DNA of 64,000 nt from positions 1,488,001-1,552,000 of the forward strand of contig OY764903.1 of the NCBI GenBank assembly GCA_963668605.1, given 5' to 3'. Of the stretch, positions 37,501 to 45,124 are shown piece after piece. A program made the translations under genes and the position numbers. Origin of the DNA: G963668605 sp963668605. GTDB taxonomy: Bacteria; Acidobacteriota; Terriglobia; Bryobacterales; Bryobacteraceae. The stretch's first letter is position 1. The number at the start of each line of letters is the position of its first letter. The notes under the pieces were generated by a model, which saw nothing but the letters and a program-made list of their open reading frames with translations, was not told where the DNA came from and ran no database searches.

Positions 37501-37767
37501 TTTGTGGCGAACAAGCAATACCAATACGGCAACGCCGGCCGGAACCTGCTGGTCGCACCCGGCAGCGTGAACCTCGATTTGACCTTGAACAAGGAGTTCC
37601 GGCTGGCGGAGAGATTGCGGATGCAACTCCGCGCCGAGGCCTTCAACGCCACGAACACACCGTCGTTCGGAGCGCCGAATGCGCAGATTGGCAATGCCAA
37701 TTTCGGCAGCATCGGGGGAGCGGGCACGCCGCGCAATTTGCAGTTCGGTTTGAAAGTAATTTTCTAG
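34504..37767 (+). CDS. Intact Oar-type TonB-dependent receptor
   Basis: The protein has 1087 residues. ATG 34504 has AAAAGGAGAG in front; an earlier ATG at 34450 would place 18 residues before the signal peptide. Order: signal peptide (about 1-24), carboxypeptidase-regulatory-like domain (IIGTIKDATGAVIPGVAVTI), plug (about 120-240, with VELPLNGRDYIQLALLSAGT, YLLDGVDNNNAQ and YGRATGAIVSVSMKSGTN), then a large outer-membrane beta-barrel to LQFGLKVIF. Such receptors import oligosaccharides with ExbB/ExbD/TonB energy. It is the only complete one in this window and serves as the reference for the two broken copies. It precedes the duplicated Gfo/Idh genes. Confidence 0.93.
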   Translation: MKFPTVRKIFGIVLLTAACLLAQVETARIIGTIKDATGAVIPGVAVTITNLGTGASFKTVSRGDGTYESAPLRIGSYSVAAEASGFKHMVREGIVLQIQQTAMVDIAMEIGQISQDIMVTAAPPLLTVNEAAQGQVIDNQKMVELPLNGRDYIQLALLSAGTNEAANGARTGGFSGSGMRSTQNNYLLDGVDNNNAQIAYQGRQGEAVKPNVDAIQEFKVLTNSFSAEYGRATGAIVSVSMKSGTNGIHGTAFEFLRNEKLDAKNFFDLSDQPKPPFKRNQYGFSVGGPIIRNKTFFFGDYEASRIRESRTVNNTIPTQRMTSGDFSELLPGTRIYDPATYDAKTGLRTAFPGNIIPKTRFDTVGAKVASLYPATNKPGLTRNFLYNPPNQTDRDHFDVKIDHSLSSKDSIYGRYSYQRDLEPRSPDLPGPAWGSGADASDFTHLGNNVMVGYNRIFTPAFILSMKVAWNRMFTDREPPDNRLYNQELGLKGVNTTIPGMANFAMTGYSNIGIGATTPNLADSQNRQLLADFTWIRGKHSAKFGLNFSWLQSSLFNPQDALGVFSFDGGYTRDPKTLREGNSVADLLLGTAYQGQTSTFAYMNQRAPYYDFYAQDEWRLSERLTLNVGLRYELHLPWVETRNLWSNFDIDTVPGKAALVLAKPGSRSDRATIGTDANDFAPRFGFAYRAAPHTVIRGGYGIYYAQYEGFGGAQYLEVNPPFTYKAVISTNRINPTLLLADGLPPDTVTPQNAKNIQTSSYDRNLRHGYAQQWSFSVQRELPGQILFETGYYANTAHKLMRRTEGNWALPGAGAVNNRRRFTSILVPGDNVVVGPLAGTFRQEASSNSNFNSFQVKVEKRLSHGLSMLTSYIWAKTISDGRGESGAGGSGNSLPQDPLNYAAERSLADEHRAHRFVVSYVYQLPFGRGKSHLANMHAVLDGILGGWSIGGITTLSSGRVVSLTVTGNPSNTGGPDRPDALHSWQLSGDERSLDRWFDTTAFVANKQYQYGNAGRNLLVAPGSVNLDLTLNKEFRLAERLRMQLRAEAFNATNTPSFGAPNAQIGNANFGSIGGAGTPRNLQFGLKVIF

Positions 37768-37826
37768 ATTCCGCCACGTCCCATGACGCCAGCGAGGTCC
37801 GATACCATGTATGAAAGGACAGCCTT

Positions 37827-39446
37827 ATGCAACGACGTGATTTACTGAAAACCGCAACTGGATTAACTATTTTAAAGAGCGGAACGCTCCTGGGGCAGAA
37901 CGCCCCGAGTAATAAACTGAATATCGCACTTGTAGGCGTATGGGGCAGAGGCACCGCCCACTACAATGTGCTGCGCAACGAGAACGTGGTGGCGCTGTGC
38001 GACATTAACGATCTCCGCACAAAGGAAGCACTCGCGATTTTTCCAAAAGCCAAGACCTACGTTGACTGGCGCAAGATGCTCGACCAGAAAGACATAGAGG
38101 CTGTGATCATCTGCAGCGCGGATCACCACCACGCTTTCATCGCCAACTGGGCGCTCAATCGCGGCATGAATGTGTACTGCGAGAAGCCGCTCGGAATTAC
38201 CGTAGAGGAAGTCCGCACTGTGCGTGCGAACTATCTTAAGCACAAGGCCAAGGTGGCCACGCAACACGGCACCCAGCGTCACGCGTATCCGAATTTTGAG
38301 CGCCTGCGCGAACTCATCCTTGATGGAGCGATCGGCGAGTTGCAGACGATCCACGGCTGGGATGCACGCCAGCTTCCCCGCCCCGGCTATCCTAAGGGCG
38401 AAGGCATGCCGCCAGCCTCGCTGCATTACGAACAGTGGATCGGACCGTCGCCCTATCATCCTTACAGCCCGCAGTACTTCGGCGGCTCCGCCGGTTTGAA
38501 TTGCCTGTTCTGGAATATGTACCGCGACTTCGGCGTCGGCCAGATGGGCGACATGGGCGCGCACACGATGGATCTGCTCTGGAACGCGATTGACGCGGGA
38601 GCCCCTACGGCTATCGAGGTGGATCAGGAGCTTACCGACAAGTACAACGCGGACATCTGCCCCGTGAAGTTGAAGGTAACTTTCGATCAGCCCGCGAACA
38701 GTTGGCGCGGCCCCGTTCAGGTGGTTTGGTATCAGGGTGGCCTCAAACCGGACGTGCCCAAGGGCTACATTGATTTTTCGAAGGTCGGGAACGGCGCGAT
38801 CTTTGAAGGCACCAAGGGCTCCATTTTCGCGGATTTCACGAGCCGCGTAATCATCCCCAACAACGACGACGGCGACCTGACGTACTACAAGCGGCGCGCC
38901 AAGGATCAGGTGCTCCCGCTGATCGGCGGCACCGGCCAAGTCACACAGCCGGCTGCTCGGGCTGCCGCGCGGACGACCAATCCGCCTAAGGCCTCCGGGC
39001 GCGCAGCTCTGGCCAAAAGCGGCCTCCCCGCGGGATTTACCGCGCTGCCAAGCGCGACGCCCGGGCCGGACGGCTTCCCTGCTGTCCAGTTTCTGGACGG
39101 AAAGATCCCTGCGGCGTTGGGACTGCCGAATACACTTGTCGATACTATCCTCGCGGCCGAGAAGCAAGGCGTTCCGCCAACGACCTCCGGCGATGTTTTC
39201 CAACGGGAATGGATCGCCGCGTGCAAGGGCCAGCTCAACAATGTCCAGCATGGAACCAGCAGCAAGACGCACTGCGATTTCGATTACTCCGGCACGATGA
39301 TCGAGCAAATGTTGTTGGGCCTTGTGGCGCATCGCGCCGGCAAGAAACTTACGTACGACCCGGCCACCGGCCGCGTGACCAACATGCCAGAGGCCAACGA
39401 CTACCTCAAGCGCACCTACCGTCCGAACTGGACGCTGAACGGCTGA
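37827..39446 (+). CDS. Exported Gfo/Idh/MocA-family oxidoreductase, tandem copy 1
   Basis: The protein has 539 residues, starting MQRRDLLKTATGLTILKSGTL (Tat-like RR signal). The Rossmann motif is IALVGVWGRGTAHY, the catalytic-lysine motif is CEKPLGITVEE, and a Trp/Gly-rich C-terminal domain carries VGQMGDMGAHTMDLLWNAID and GTSSKTHCDFDYSGTMIEQML. A Gly/Ala/Pro-rich insert lies at about 370-440. It is nearly identical in plan to the gene at 39727; even the leader (GGTCCGATA then GGACA) is shared. Family members oxidise or reduce sugars with NAD. The function is unassigned, but the DUF1080 neighbour suggests 3-keto-glycoside chemistry. Confidence 0.88.
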   Translation: MQRRDLLKTATGLTILKSGTLLGQNAPSNKLNIALVGVWGRGTAHYNVLRNENVVALCDINDLRTKEALAIFPKAKTYVDWRKMLDQKDIEAVIICSADHHHAFIANWALNRGMNVYCEKPLGITVEEVRTVRANYLKHKAKVATQHGTQRHAYPNFERLRELILDGAIGELQTIHGWDARQLPRPGYPKGEGMPPASLHYEQWIGPSPYHPYSPQYFGGSAGLNCLFWNMYRDFGVGQMGDMGAHTMDLLWNAIDAGAPTAIEVDQELTDKYNADICPVKLKVTFDQPANSWRGPVQVVWYQGGLKPDVPKGYIDFSKVGNGAIFEGTKGSIFADFTSRVIIPNNDDGDLTYYKRRAKDQVLPLIGGTGQVTQPAARAAARTTNPPKASGRAALAKSGLPAGFTALPSATPGPDGFPAVQFLDGKIPAALGLPNTLVDTILAAEKQGVPPTTSGDVFQREWIAACKGQLNNVQHGTSSKTHCDFDYSGTMIEQMLLGLVAHRAGKKLTYDPATGRVTNMPEANDYLKRTYRPNWTLNG

Positions 39447-39473
39447 CGTTGAACAGCCCGCGTTGAAACACTG

Positions 39474-39575
39474 AGGGCCTGCCACGAAATAACCGTACCA
39501 ACCGCTCCCGTTCTGAGCCGCGCGCGTAAGCAAGCGGACTTGGCACGCTGGAACAGTTATTTCGTGACAGGCCCT
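39474..39575. mobile_element. MITE-like insertion, 102 bp
   Basis: The ends are inverted copies: AGGGCCTGCCACGAAATAAC on the left and GTTATTTCGTGACAGGCCCT on the right, with one mismatch in 20 bases. The inside is about 60 bp without an open frame. The second duplication unit (at 41341-41355) has no such insert. The flanks are CTGA and CTAA, a possible decayed target duplication. This is a non-autonomous element of an IS5-like kind, judged by the end sequence only. Confidence 0.75.
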
Positions 39576-39660
39576 AAGGTTTGGCAGCCGGCGCCTTGAG
39601 CAAGTGATACTCGATCTTGCGCAAGGCGCCGGTGCTCGCATAAGAAGCAAACAGTCCCGC
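39576..39660 (-). pseudogene. 3'-terminal fragment of a DUF1080 gene
   Basis: Read on the minus strand, the last 24 codons are ASYASTGALRKIEYHLLKAP then AAKP and a stop. The intact DUF1080 gene at 41351 ends ASFLSTGALRKIEYRTLKAP then VPKP and a stop. Similarity fades upstream of about 39660. It is the end of the duplicated unit, not a working gene. Confidence 0.8.
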
Positions 39661-39726
39661 TGGGTGAAAAGCGAGACCCTCCCTGGCACCCGCAAGGTCC
39701 GATATCATATATGTGAGGACAACCTT

Positions 39727-41340
39727 TTGCAACGACGTGATCTACTAAAAACCGCAGCCGGATTAACGATTTTGAAGACCGGTACGCTCCGGGGACAAAA
39801 CGCACCCAGCAATAAATTGAACATCGCCCTCATTGGCGTATGGGGCCGGGGTACCGCGCACTACAACGTACTCATGAATGAGAACGTCGTGGCCCTGTGC
39901 GACACCAACGACCTGCGCACCAAGGAAGCGCTCCAGATTTTCCCGAAGGCCAAAACATACTACGACTGGCGTCAGTGTCTCGACCAGAAAGACGTCGAGG
40001 CCGTGATCATCTGCACGGGGGATCACCACCACGCCTTCATCGCCAACTGGGCCATCAATCGCGGCATAAATGTGTACTGTGAGAAGCCGCTCGGCATCAC
40101 CGTGGAGGAAGTCCGCACGGTGCGTGCGAACTATATTAAGAACAAGGCCAAGGTGGCCACGCAGCATGGCACACAGCGTCACGCCTATCCGAATTTTGAG
40201 CGCCTGCGCGAACTCATCCTCGATGGAGCGATCGGCGAGTTGAAGACGATTCACGGCTGGGACGCCCGCCAGGTTCCCCGCCCCGGCTATCCCGCGGGCG
40301 AAGGCATGCCGCCGGCCTCGCTGCATTACGAACAGTGGATCGGCCCGTCGCCCTATCATGCCTATACCCCGCAATATTTCGGTGGTTCGGCCGGCATGAA
40401 CTGCCAGTTCTGGAACATGTACCGCGACTTCGGCGTCGGCCAGATGGGCGACATGGGCGCGCACACGATGGATCTGCTGTGGAACGCGATCGATGGCGGA
40501 TCGCCCACGGCAATCGAGGTAGATCAGGAACTTTCCGACAAATACAACGCGGACACGTGTCCCGTGAAGTTGAAGGTGACCTTCGATCAGCCCGCGAATA
40601 GTTGGCGCGGCCCGGTGCAGTTGGTTTGGTATCAGGGCGGTCTCAAACCGGAGACGCCCAAAGGCTACATCGATATCTCGAAGGTCGGCAACGGCGCGAT
40701 CTTCGAGGGGACCAAGGGCTCCATTTTCGCGGATTTCACCAGCCGCGTCATCATCCCCAACAACGACGACGGCGACCTCACGTACTACAAGCGGCGCGCT
40801 AAGGACCAGATCCTCCCGCTGATCGGCGGCACCGGGCAGATCACCCAAGCGTCCCTGCGGGCAGCGAAACCGCGTCCCGTCGCGCCCAAGCCCTCGCGTT
40901 CCGCTGCCGCAAACGCTCTGCCCCCCGGATTTACGGCGCTGCCGAGTACGCAAATCGGACCGAACGGTTACCCCAGTATCCAATTCCTGAACGGCAAGAT
41001 CCCCGCTGCTTTAGGAATGCCGAATTCGAGCGTCGATGCCATCCTCGCAGCGCAGAAGGAAGGCCGCCCGGCAAGTAGCGGAGGCGACGTCTTCCAAGTG
41101 GAATGGATCGACGCCTGCAAGGGCAAGCACAACAACGCCCAGCACGGAACCAGCAGCAAGACGCACTGTGATTTCGATTACTCCGGCACGATGATGGAGC
41201 AGATGCTGCTGGGCTTGGTGGCGCACCGCGCCGGCAAGAAACTCACGTACGACCCGGCCACCGGCCGCGTGACCAACATGCCCGAAGCCAACGACTACCT
41301 CAAGCGCACCTACCGTCCGAACTGGAAGCTGAACGGTTGA
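39727..41340 (+). CDS. Exported Gfo/Idh/MocA-family oxidoreductase, tandem copy 2
   Basis: The protein has 537 residues. The first-copy ATG aligns with TTG 39727 here, with GAGGACAACC in front, so I use TTG; an in-frame ATG upstream at 39604 would add 41 residues of non-conserved sequence that breaks the signal. LQRRDLLKTAAGLTILKTGTLRG is the signal. The rest matches copy 1 closely (IALIGVWGRGTAHY, CEKPLGITVEE, VGQMGDMGAHTMDLLWNAID), except for the Pro/Ala-rich insert at about 370-440, which differs most. It converges on the intact DUF1080 gene 10 bp downstream. Confidence 0.88.
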   Translation: MQRRDLLKTAAGLTILKTGTLRGQNAPSNKLNIALIGVWGRGTAHYNVLMNENVVALCDTNDLRTKEALQIFPKAKTYYDWRQCLDQKDVEAVIICTGDHHHAFIANWAINRGINVYCEKPLGITVEEVRTVRANYIKNKAKVATQHGTQRHAYPNFERLRELILDGAIGELKTIHGWDARQVPRPGYPAGEGMPPASLHYEQWIGPSPYHAYTPQYFGGSAGMNCQFWNMYRDFGVGQMGDMGAHTMDLLWNAIDGGSPTAIEVDQELSDKYNADTCPVKLKVTFDQPANSWRGPVQLVWYQGGLKPETPKGYIDISKVGNGAIFEGTKGSIFADFTSRVIIPNNDDGDLTYYKRRAKDQILPLIGGTGQITQASLRAAKPRPVAPKPSRSAAANALPPGFTALPSTQIGPNGYPSIQFLNGKIPAALGMPNSSVDAILAAQKEGRPASSGGDVFQVEWIDACKGKHNNAQHGTSSKTHCDFDYSGTMMEQMLLGLVAHRAGKKLTYDPATGRVTNMPEANDYLKRTYRPNWKLNG

Positions 41341-41350
41341 CGTTGATTTA

Positions 41351-42028
41351 CTAAGGCTTGGGAACCGGCGCCTTGAGAGTTCGATATTCGATCTTGCGCA
41401 AGGCGCCGGTGCTCAAGAAGGAAGCAAACCCAAGCGGAGCATTGAGCTTCGACTCTCCATAGCGCAATCCGATCGTGCGGCCCGTGATCACGACGTCGAT
41501 AACGACTTTCTCGTCGATCCACGCTTTGATGCGATCGTCTGTGACTTGCAATCGCATGGCGTACCAGCGGCCGTTTTCAAACGTGAAGTAGCTGCGCGTT
41601 TCGTTGTCCGACGCGTCCCAGCCGTCGATGCTTGACAGGCCGACGATGTCGCCGCCCCATCCGCCCGCGATCCAAGTGCAAAACGAATCCTGTACCGGAA
41701 ACGTAATGCTGCCGAAAAAATCGCCGCCTTGCTGCCGGACCGACTCGAAGCGGACCTCGTAATTGGACTTCGGGAAAGAGTCGGGCTGCGTGGCGGAGGT
41801 CTCGCGCGTCACGCCCGTCATCGGCAAGCCCCCCTCAAGCACGAGCGTACCTTTGTCCACGCGCACCGCGCCATGCCCCGAGAATGGAGTCTCCCGCCAG
41901 CCTGCGAGCGACTTGCCGTCGAACAGGCTGTGCCACTCTCCGGCTGGAGTCTGCGCCTTCGCGGCGCCCGCCAGCACGACGCAAACGAACACTGTCACGA
42001 GTTTGGTCTTGTGAAAAAAGAATTGCAT
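41351..42028 (-). CDS. Secreted DUF1080 (3-keto-disaccharide hydrolase-like) protein
   Basis: The protein has 225 residues with a signal peptide (MQFFFHKTKLVTVFVCVVLAGAAKA). The concanavalin-like DUF1080 fold starts at EWHSLFDGKSLAGWRE, continues through YEVRFESVRQQGGDFFGSI and closes with GFASFLSTGALRKIEYRTLKAP. DUF1080 proteins have been reported as hydrolases of 3-keto-glycosides, the products of Gfo/Idh-type oxidoreductases. A Gfo/Idh gene lies on each side (39727 and 42044), which fits that pathway. It converges on the duplicated oxidoreductase. Confidence 0.85.
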   Translation of the reverse strand: MQFFFHKTKLVTVFVCVVLAGAAKAQTPAGEWHSLFDGKSLAGWRETPFSGHGAVRVDKGTLVLEGGLPMTGVTRETSATQPDSFPKSNYEVRFESVRQQGGDFFGSITFPVQDSFCTWIAGGWGGDIVGLSSIDGWDASDNETRSYFTFENGRWYAMRLQVTDDRIKAWIDEKVVIDVVITGRTIGLRYGESKLNAPLGFASFLSTGALRKIEYRTLKAPVPKP

Positions 42029-42043
42029 GTTAGTAAATTCCCG

Positions 42044-43393
42044 CTATCCACGATCGCTCGCGGGGTGCACCCAAGGCTTCCGATATTCCCGGCGCAACAA
42101 CCGGTTCGCCGCTTCGTCGTTGGCTATGCGCTGCTTCGCGACGTCCCAGACCAACGTGCGACCGGTGTCCGCCGCGAGATTCGCCAGAATGCAGCTTGCG
42201 GACGAGATGTAACCCTGTTCAATGTCGGCGACCGGCTTGCCGCGCGACGCAATCGCTTCGAGGAAGTTTTTCATGTGACCGCGGATAGCTGGCGCTATGT
42301 GCTTCTCCAGCCGTGGTTCGGTCTTGTCCTCGGGGAATTGTTCGAGCTCATAGGTTACGTCTTTATGAATCGCCTCGCCGCCGCCCGATGGAACGAAATC
42401 GTAGCTCATCACGCTGGCCTTCAGCGTTCCCTTGTCGCCGTACAGCGTCGCGCCCCAGGGATACTTGGGGTCCGGTGGATCGCCCCACGTGCGGTGCTGC
42501 CAGACGACCTTCAAGTCCGGGTAGTCGAACGTGGCGATCTGGGTGTCGGTGATGTTTGACTTGCTCGCCTTATCCATCAAAATGCCGCCCGTGGAAGAGA
42601 CGTTCGACGGCCAGCCGAGATCAAGCATCCAGCGCACCATGTCGAACATGTGGACGCACATATCGCCCACAATTCCGTTGCCGTACTCGCGGAACGCGCG
42701 CCAGCTTCCCGGATGCACCAGCTTGTTGTAAGGCCGCATGGGTGCGGGTCCCGTCCACATTTCATAGTCGAGGTAATCGGGCGGAGCCGTATCCGGAGGA
42801 TTCTCGCGCCTGCGCATATGGTAATAGCAGTAGACCTCGACCAAGCCGACCTTGCCGAGCTTCCCTTCCTTGATGATCCTGTCGCGCGCTTCGATCAGGT
42901 GCGGCGTACTGCGGCGCTGCATTCCGACTTGCACGACGCGCTGATGCTTGCGTGCCGCCGCCAGCATGGCCTGGCCCTCGGCGACGTCGACGCTGATCGG
43001 CTTCTGCACATAGACGTTGGCGCCGGACTCAACCGCGGCTATCATCGGCAGCGCGTGCCAGTGGTCCGGCGTATGCACCATCACTATGTCGAGGTCTTTC
43101 TCCTTGAGCAGCTCGCGATAGTCGCCATACGTGCGCGGCCTCTTCTTCGACGCCTGGCGTGTCGCGGTCATGTCGGCGGCCTGCGCCAGCATGTTTTTGT
43201 CGACATCGCACAACGAGACCACTTCGACCGGGGCCACCTGGATCAGCCGGAACAGGTCGCACTTTCCGTACCAGCCGGTTCCAATCAGGCCCACGCGCTT
43301 CGGCCTCGTATCCGCGCGTGGCCCCGCGTAGCTTTGCGCCGCTGATGCACCCAGACCCGCTACGCTTGTTTGCAGAAATCCTCGACGATTCAT
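42044..43393 (-). CDS. Exported Gfo/Idh/MocA-family oxidoreductase
   Basis: The protein has 449 residues from ATG 43393; this start gives a clean Tat-like signal (MNRRGFLQTSVAGLGASAAQ). Motifs are VGLIGTGWYGKCDL, VHTPDHWHALPMIAAVESG, VYVQKPISVDVAEG (the lysine motif has Q in place of the usual E) and VGDMCVHMFDMVRWML. It lies 15 bp upstream of the DUF1080 gene on the same strand and is probably co-transcribed with it, which supports a shared function. The QKP variant is common in this subfamily. Confidence 0.88.
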   Translation of the reverse strand: MNRRGFLQTSVAGLGASAAQSYAGPRADTRPKRVGLIGTGWYGKCDLFRLIQVAPVEVVSLCDVDKNMLAQAADMTATRQASKKRPRTYGDYRELLKEKDLDIVMVHTPDHWHALPMIAAVESGANVYVQKPISVDVAEGQAMLAAARKHQRVVQVGMQRRSTPHLIEARDRIIKEGKLGKVGLVEVYCYYHMRRRENPPDTAPPDYLDYEMWTGPAPMRPYNKLVHPGSWRAFREYGNGIVGDMCVHMFDMVRWMLDLGWPSNVSSTGGILMDKASKSNITDTQIATFDYPDLKVVWQHRTWGDPPDPKYPWGATLYGDKGTLKASVMSYDFVPSGGGEAIHKDVTYELEQFPEDKTEPRLEKHIAPAIRGHMKNFLEAIASRGKPVADIEQGYISSASCILANLAADTGRTLVWDVAKQRIANDEAANRLLRREYRKPWVHPASDRG

Positions 43394-43481
43394 ATGCGCT
43401 GCCTCTCTGGAAGTATACCGGAATCCACCGTCAGCATTGCTTTTGGACCCGGATTTTCGGAAAATAACCGGGAGGCTAACC

Positions 43482-44876
43482 ATGATCAAGCGCATACTCG
43501 CTTTTGCGATGTTTCTGCCCTTGCTGGTGGCTGCCGACAAGGCGCCCAGGCAGCAGGAAGTTAAAATTCAAAGAACATCTATGACGCGCGAGCAGGAGAT
43601 CCAGCTCGGCAAAGAGGCTGCCTCCCAAGTCGAACGCGAGATGGAGGTCATTCAGAATCGCGAGATCGAATCCTGGTTGAACCGAATCGGCCAGCAACTG
43701 GCCAAAACGCCGCAGGCCAACGCCTACCCCTATTATTTCAAGCTGATCAATGAGGATTCCATCAACGCCTTTGCGTTACCCGGCGGACCGATGTACGTCC
43801 ACACGGGCCTGATCCGGGCGGCGGACCGTGAAGGCGAAGTTGCCGGGGTGCTGGCGCATGAGATGTCGCACGTAGCTCTGCGCCACGGCGCGGCGCAGAT
43901 GGGGAAACAGCAGACTTGGGGCACGTTGTTCGGAGTCTTGGGTGCGGCCACGGGAATGCTCAGCAGCAAGGACGGACAATGTGGAATGCTCTGCCAGGCC
44001 GCGCAAATCGGCGTGGGCCTCGGCGGCACCTCCGTGCTCTCGAAGTTCTCACGCAGCTTTGAAAAGGACGCCGACCTGAACGGTGGACGCATGTTGGCAT
44101 CCTCGGGCTACGATCCGATCGATCTCGCCAAGTTTTTCGAGAAGCTGCAGGGGCAAGCCGGCAAGCAGGGTGAACCCAAGGGACTCGAATTGTGGCTCTC
44201 CTCACACCCCGCTTCCGGCAGCCGCATCAAGTATGTCTCCGACGACATTCAGTTTTACCCGAAAAAGCCGTACACTGCCACCACTGGCCAGTTCGACCGC
44301 GTCAAGACCGTACTGGCAACCCTGCCGAAGCCCAAACCGAAACCGGCCGAGATGCTTCTGGCCAAGCAAGGCGCCAGCCCGCGTACCAACCTCCCGGCAG
44401 GATTCAAAGACTTGCAGGCCGTCGGGTTCGCCGTCGGCTATCCTTCCGCGTGGAAGGCCGGGCAACCGGATCAGAATTCCAAGACGATCTATCTGGTTCC
44501 AGAGAATGGTCTGATACAGCAGCAAAACGGTGGGCTGGAGCTGATCTCGGGCGGCATGATCGACTATTACCGGCCACAGAAGTCCGGACAGCTCGACGCG
44601 GCTACTACCGAGTTCGTGCAGTTGCTCCAAAAGGGCGACACGAACATGAAGACGGATGCTCCCGCGCGCGTCCGAGTCGGCAACAAAGCGGGGCTGATGA
44701 CCCGCGCCACGACCAAGACCTCGAAGTCAGGCGAACCCGATCAGGTCGTCTACCTCTATACCGTCCAACAGGAGGCCGGTCTCTGGTATATGGTCTTGGC
44801 CGCACCGCCGTCGGAGTTGGGCGCATTGGATCCGACCTTCCGTTCGATGGTCCAGACTGTACTGTTCCCGAATTAG
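43482..44876 (+). CDS. Secreted M48-family metallopeptidase
   Basis: The protein has 464 residues from ATG 43482, with signal peptide MIKRILAFAMFLPLLVAADK. The zinc site HEMSH lies at 126-130 (VAGVLAHEMSHVALRHGA), and the third ligand is the Glu of SRSFEKDADLNGGRM. FALPGGPMYVHTGLI is the conserved edge strand. The C-terminal 190 residues (GFKDLQAVGFAVGYPSAWKAG onward) form an extra PsbP-like beta domain. This is the BepA/YfgC-like group that works on outer-membrane proteins in the periplasm. There are no TPR repeats, unlike BepA. It is divergent from the oxidoreductase at 43393. Confidence 0.88.
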   Translation: MIKRILAFAMFLPLLVAADKAPRQQEVKIQRTSMTREQEIQLGKEAASQVEREMEVIQNREIESWLNRIGQQLAKTPQANAYPYYFKLINEDSINAFALPGGPMYVHTGLIRAADREGEVAGVLAHEMSHVALRHGAAQMGKQQTWGTLFGVLGAATGMLSSKDGQCGMLCQAAQIGVGLGGTSVLSKFSRSFEKDADLNGGRMLASSGYDPIDLAKFFEKLQGQAGKQGEPKGLELWLSSHPASGSRIKYVSDDIQFYPKKPYTATTGQFDRVKTVLATLPKPKPKPAEMLLAKQGASPRTNLPAGFKDLQAVGFAVGYPSAWKAGQPDQNSKTIYLVPENGLIQQQNGGLELISGGMIDYYRPQKSGQLDAATTEFVQLLQKGDTNMKTDAPARVRVGNKAGLMTRATTKTSKSGEPDQVVYLYTVQQEAGLWYMVLAAPPSELGALDPTFRSMVQTVLFPN

Positions 44877-44927
44877 GGCAGTCCTAGACCTGGCTCACAC
44901 TTGGATTCCAGCAAGTACAGTGAAAGG

Positions 44928-45001
44928 TCGCTATCCGGCACTGTTGGACGGGTTGAAGATCGGAACCCCTGACGGTGCCGCGAGTGCCAGCGACCGGAGG
45001 C
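44928..45001. repeat. Palindromic dispersed repeat, copy 2
   Basis: The right arm at 44972-45001 matches the arm at 19591 with a few mismatches (ACGGTGCCGCGAGTGCC then AGCGACCGGAGGC). The left arm is decayed (GGTCGCTATCCGGCACTGT, about 44928-44945). It lies between the M48 peptidase gene and the M16 operon. Confidence 0.7.
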
Positions 45002-45124
45002 GAGTTAGGCAACTGTTAATGCAAATACCGCGCCCCGCCCCTATCGCCGCAGGTTCGCAGGCACGGCAATTCCAGTTACACTGGGTTCTATAAAGCAACT
45101 TTCAGTTCCGGAGAAACATTCCCA

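Noticed and set aside
37872..39695. 607-codon antisense frame over Gfo/Idh copy 1, with a similar 406-codon frame over copy 2
   Set aside because: Both are mirror images of the GC-rich sense genes. They look conserved only because the sense gene is duplicated; they have no family motifs and no ribosome-binding site.
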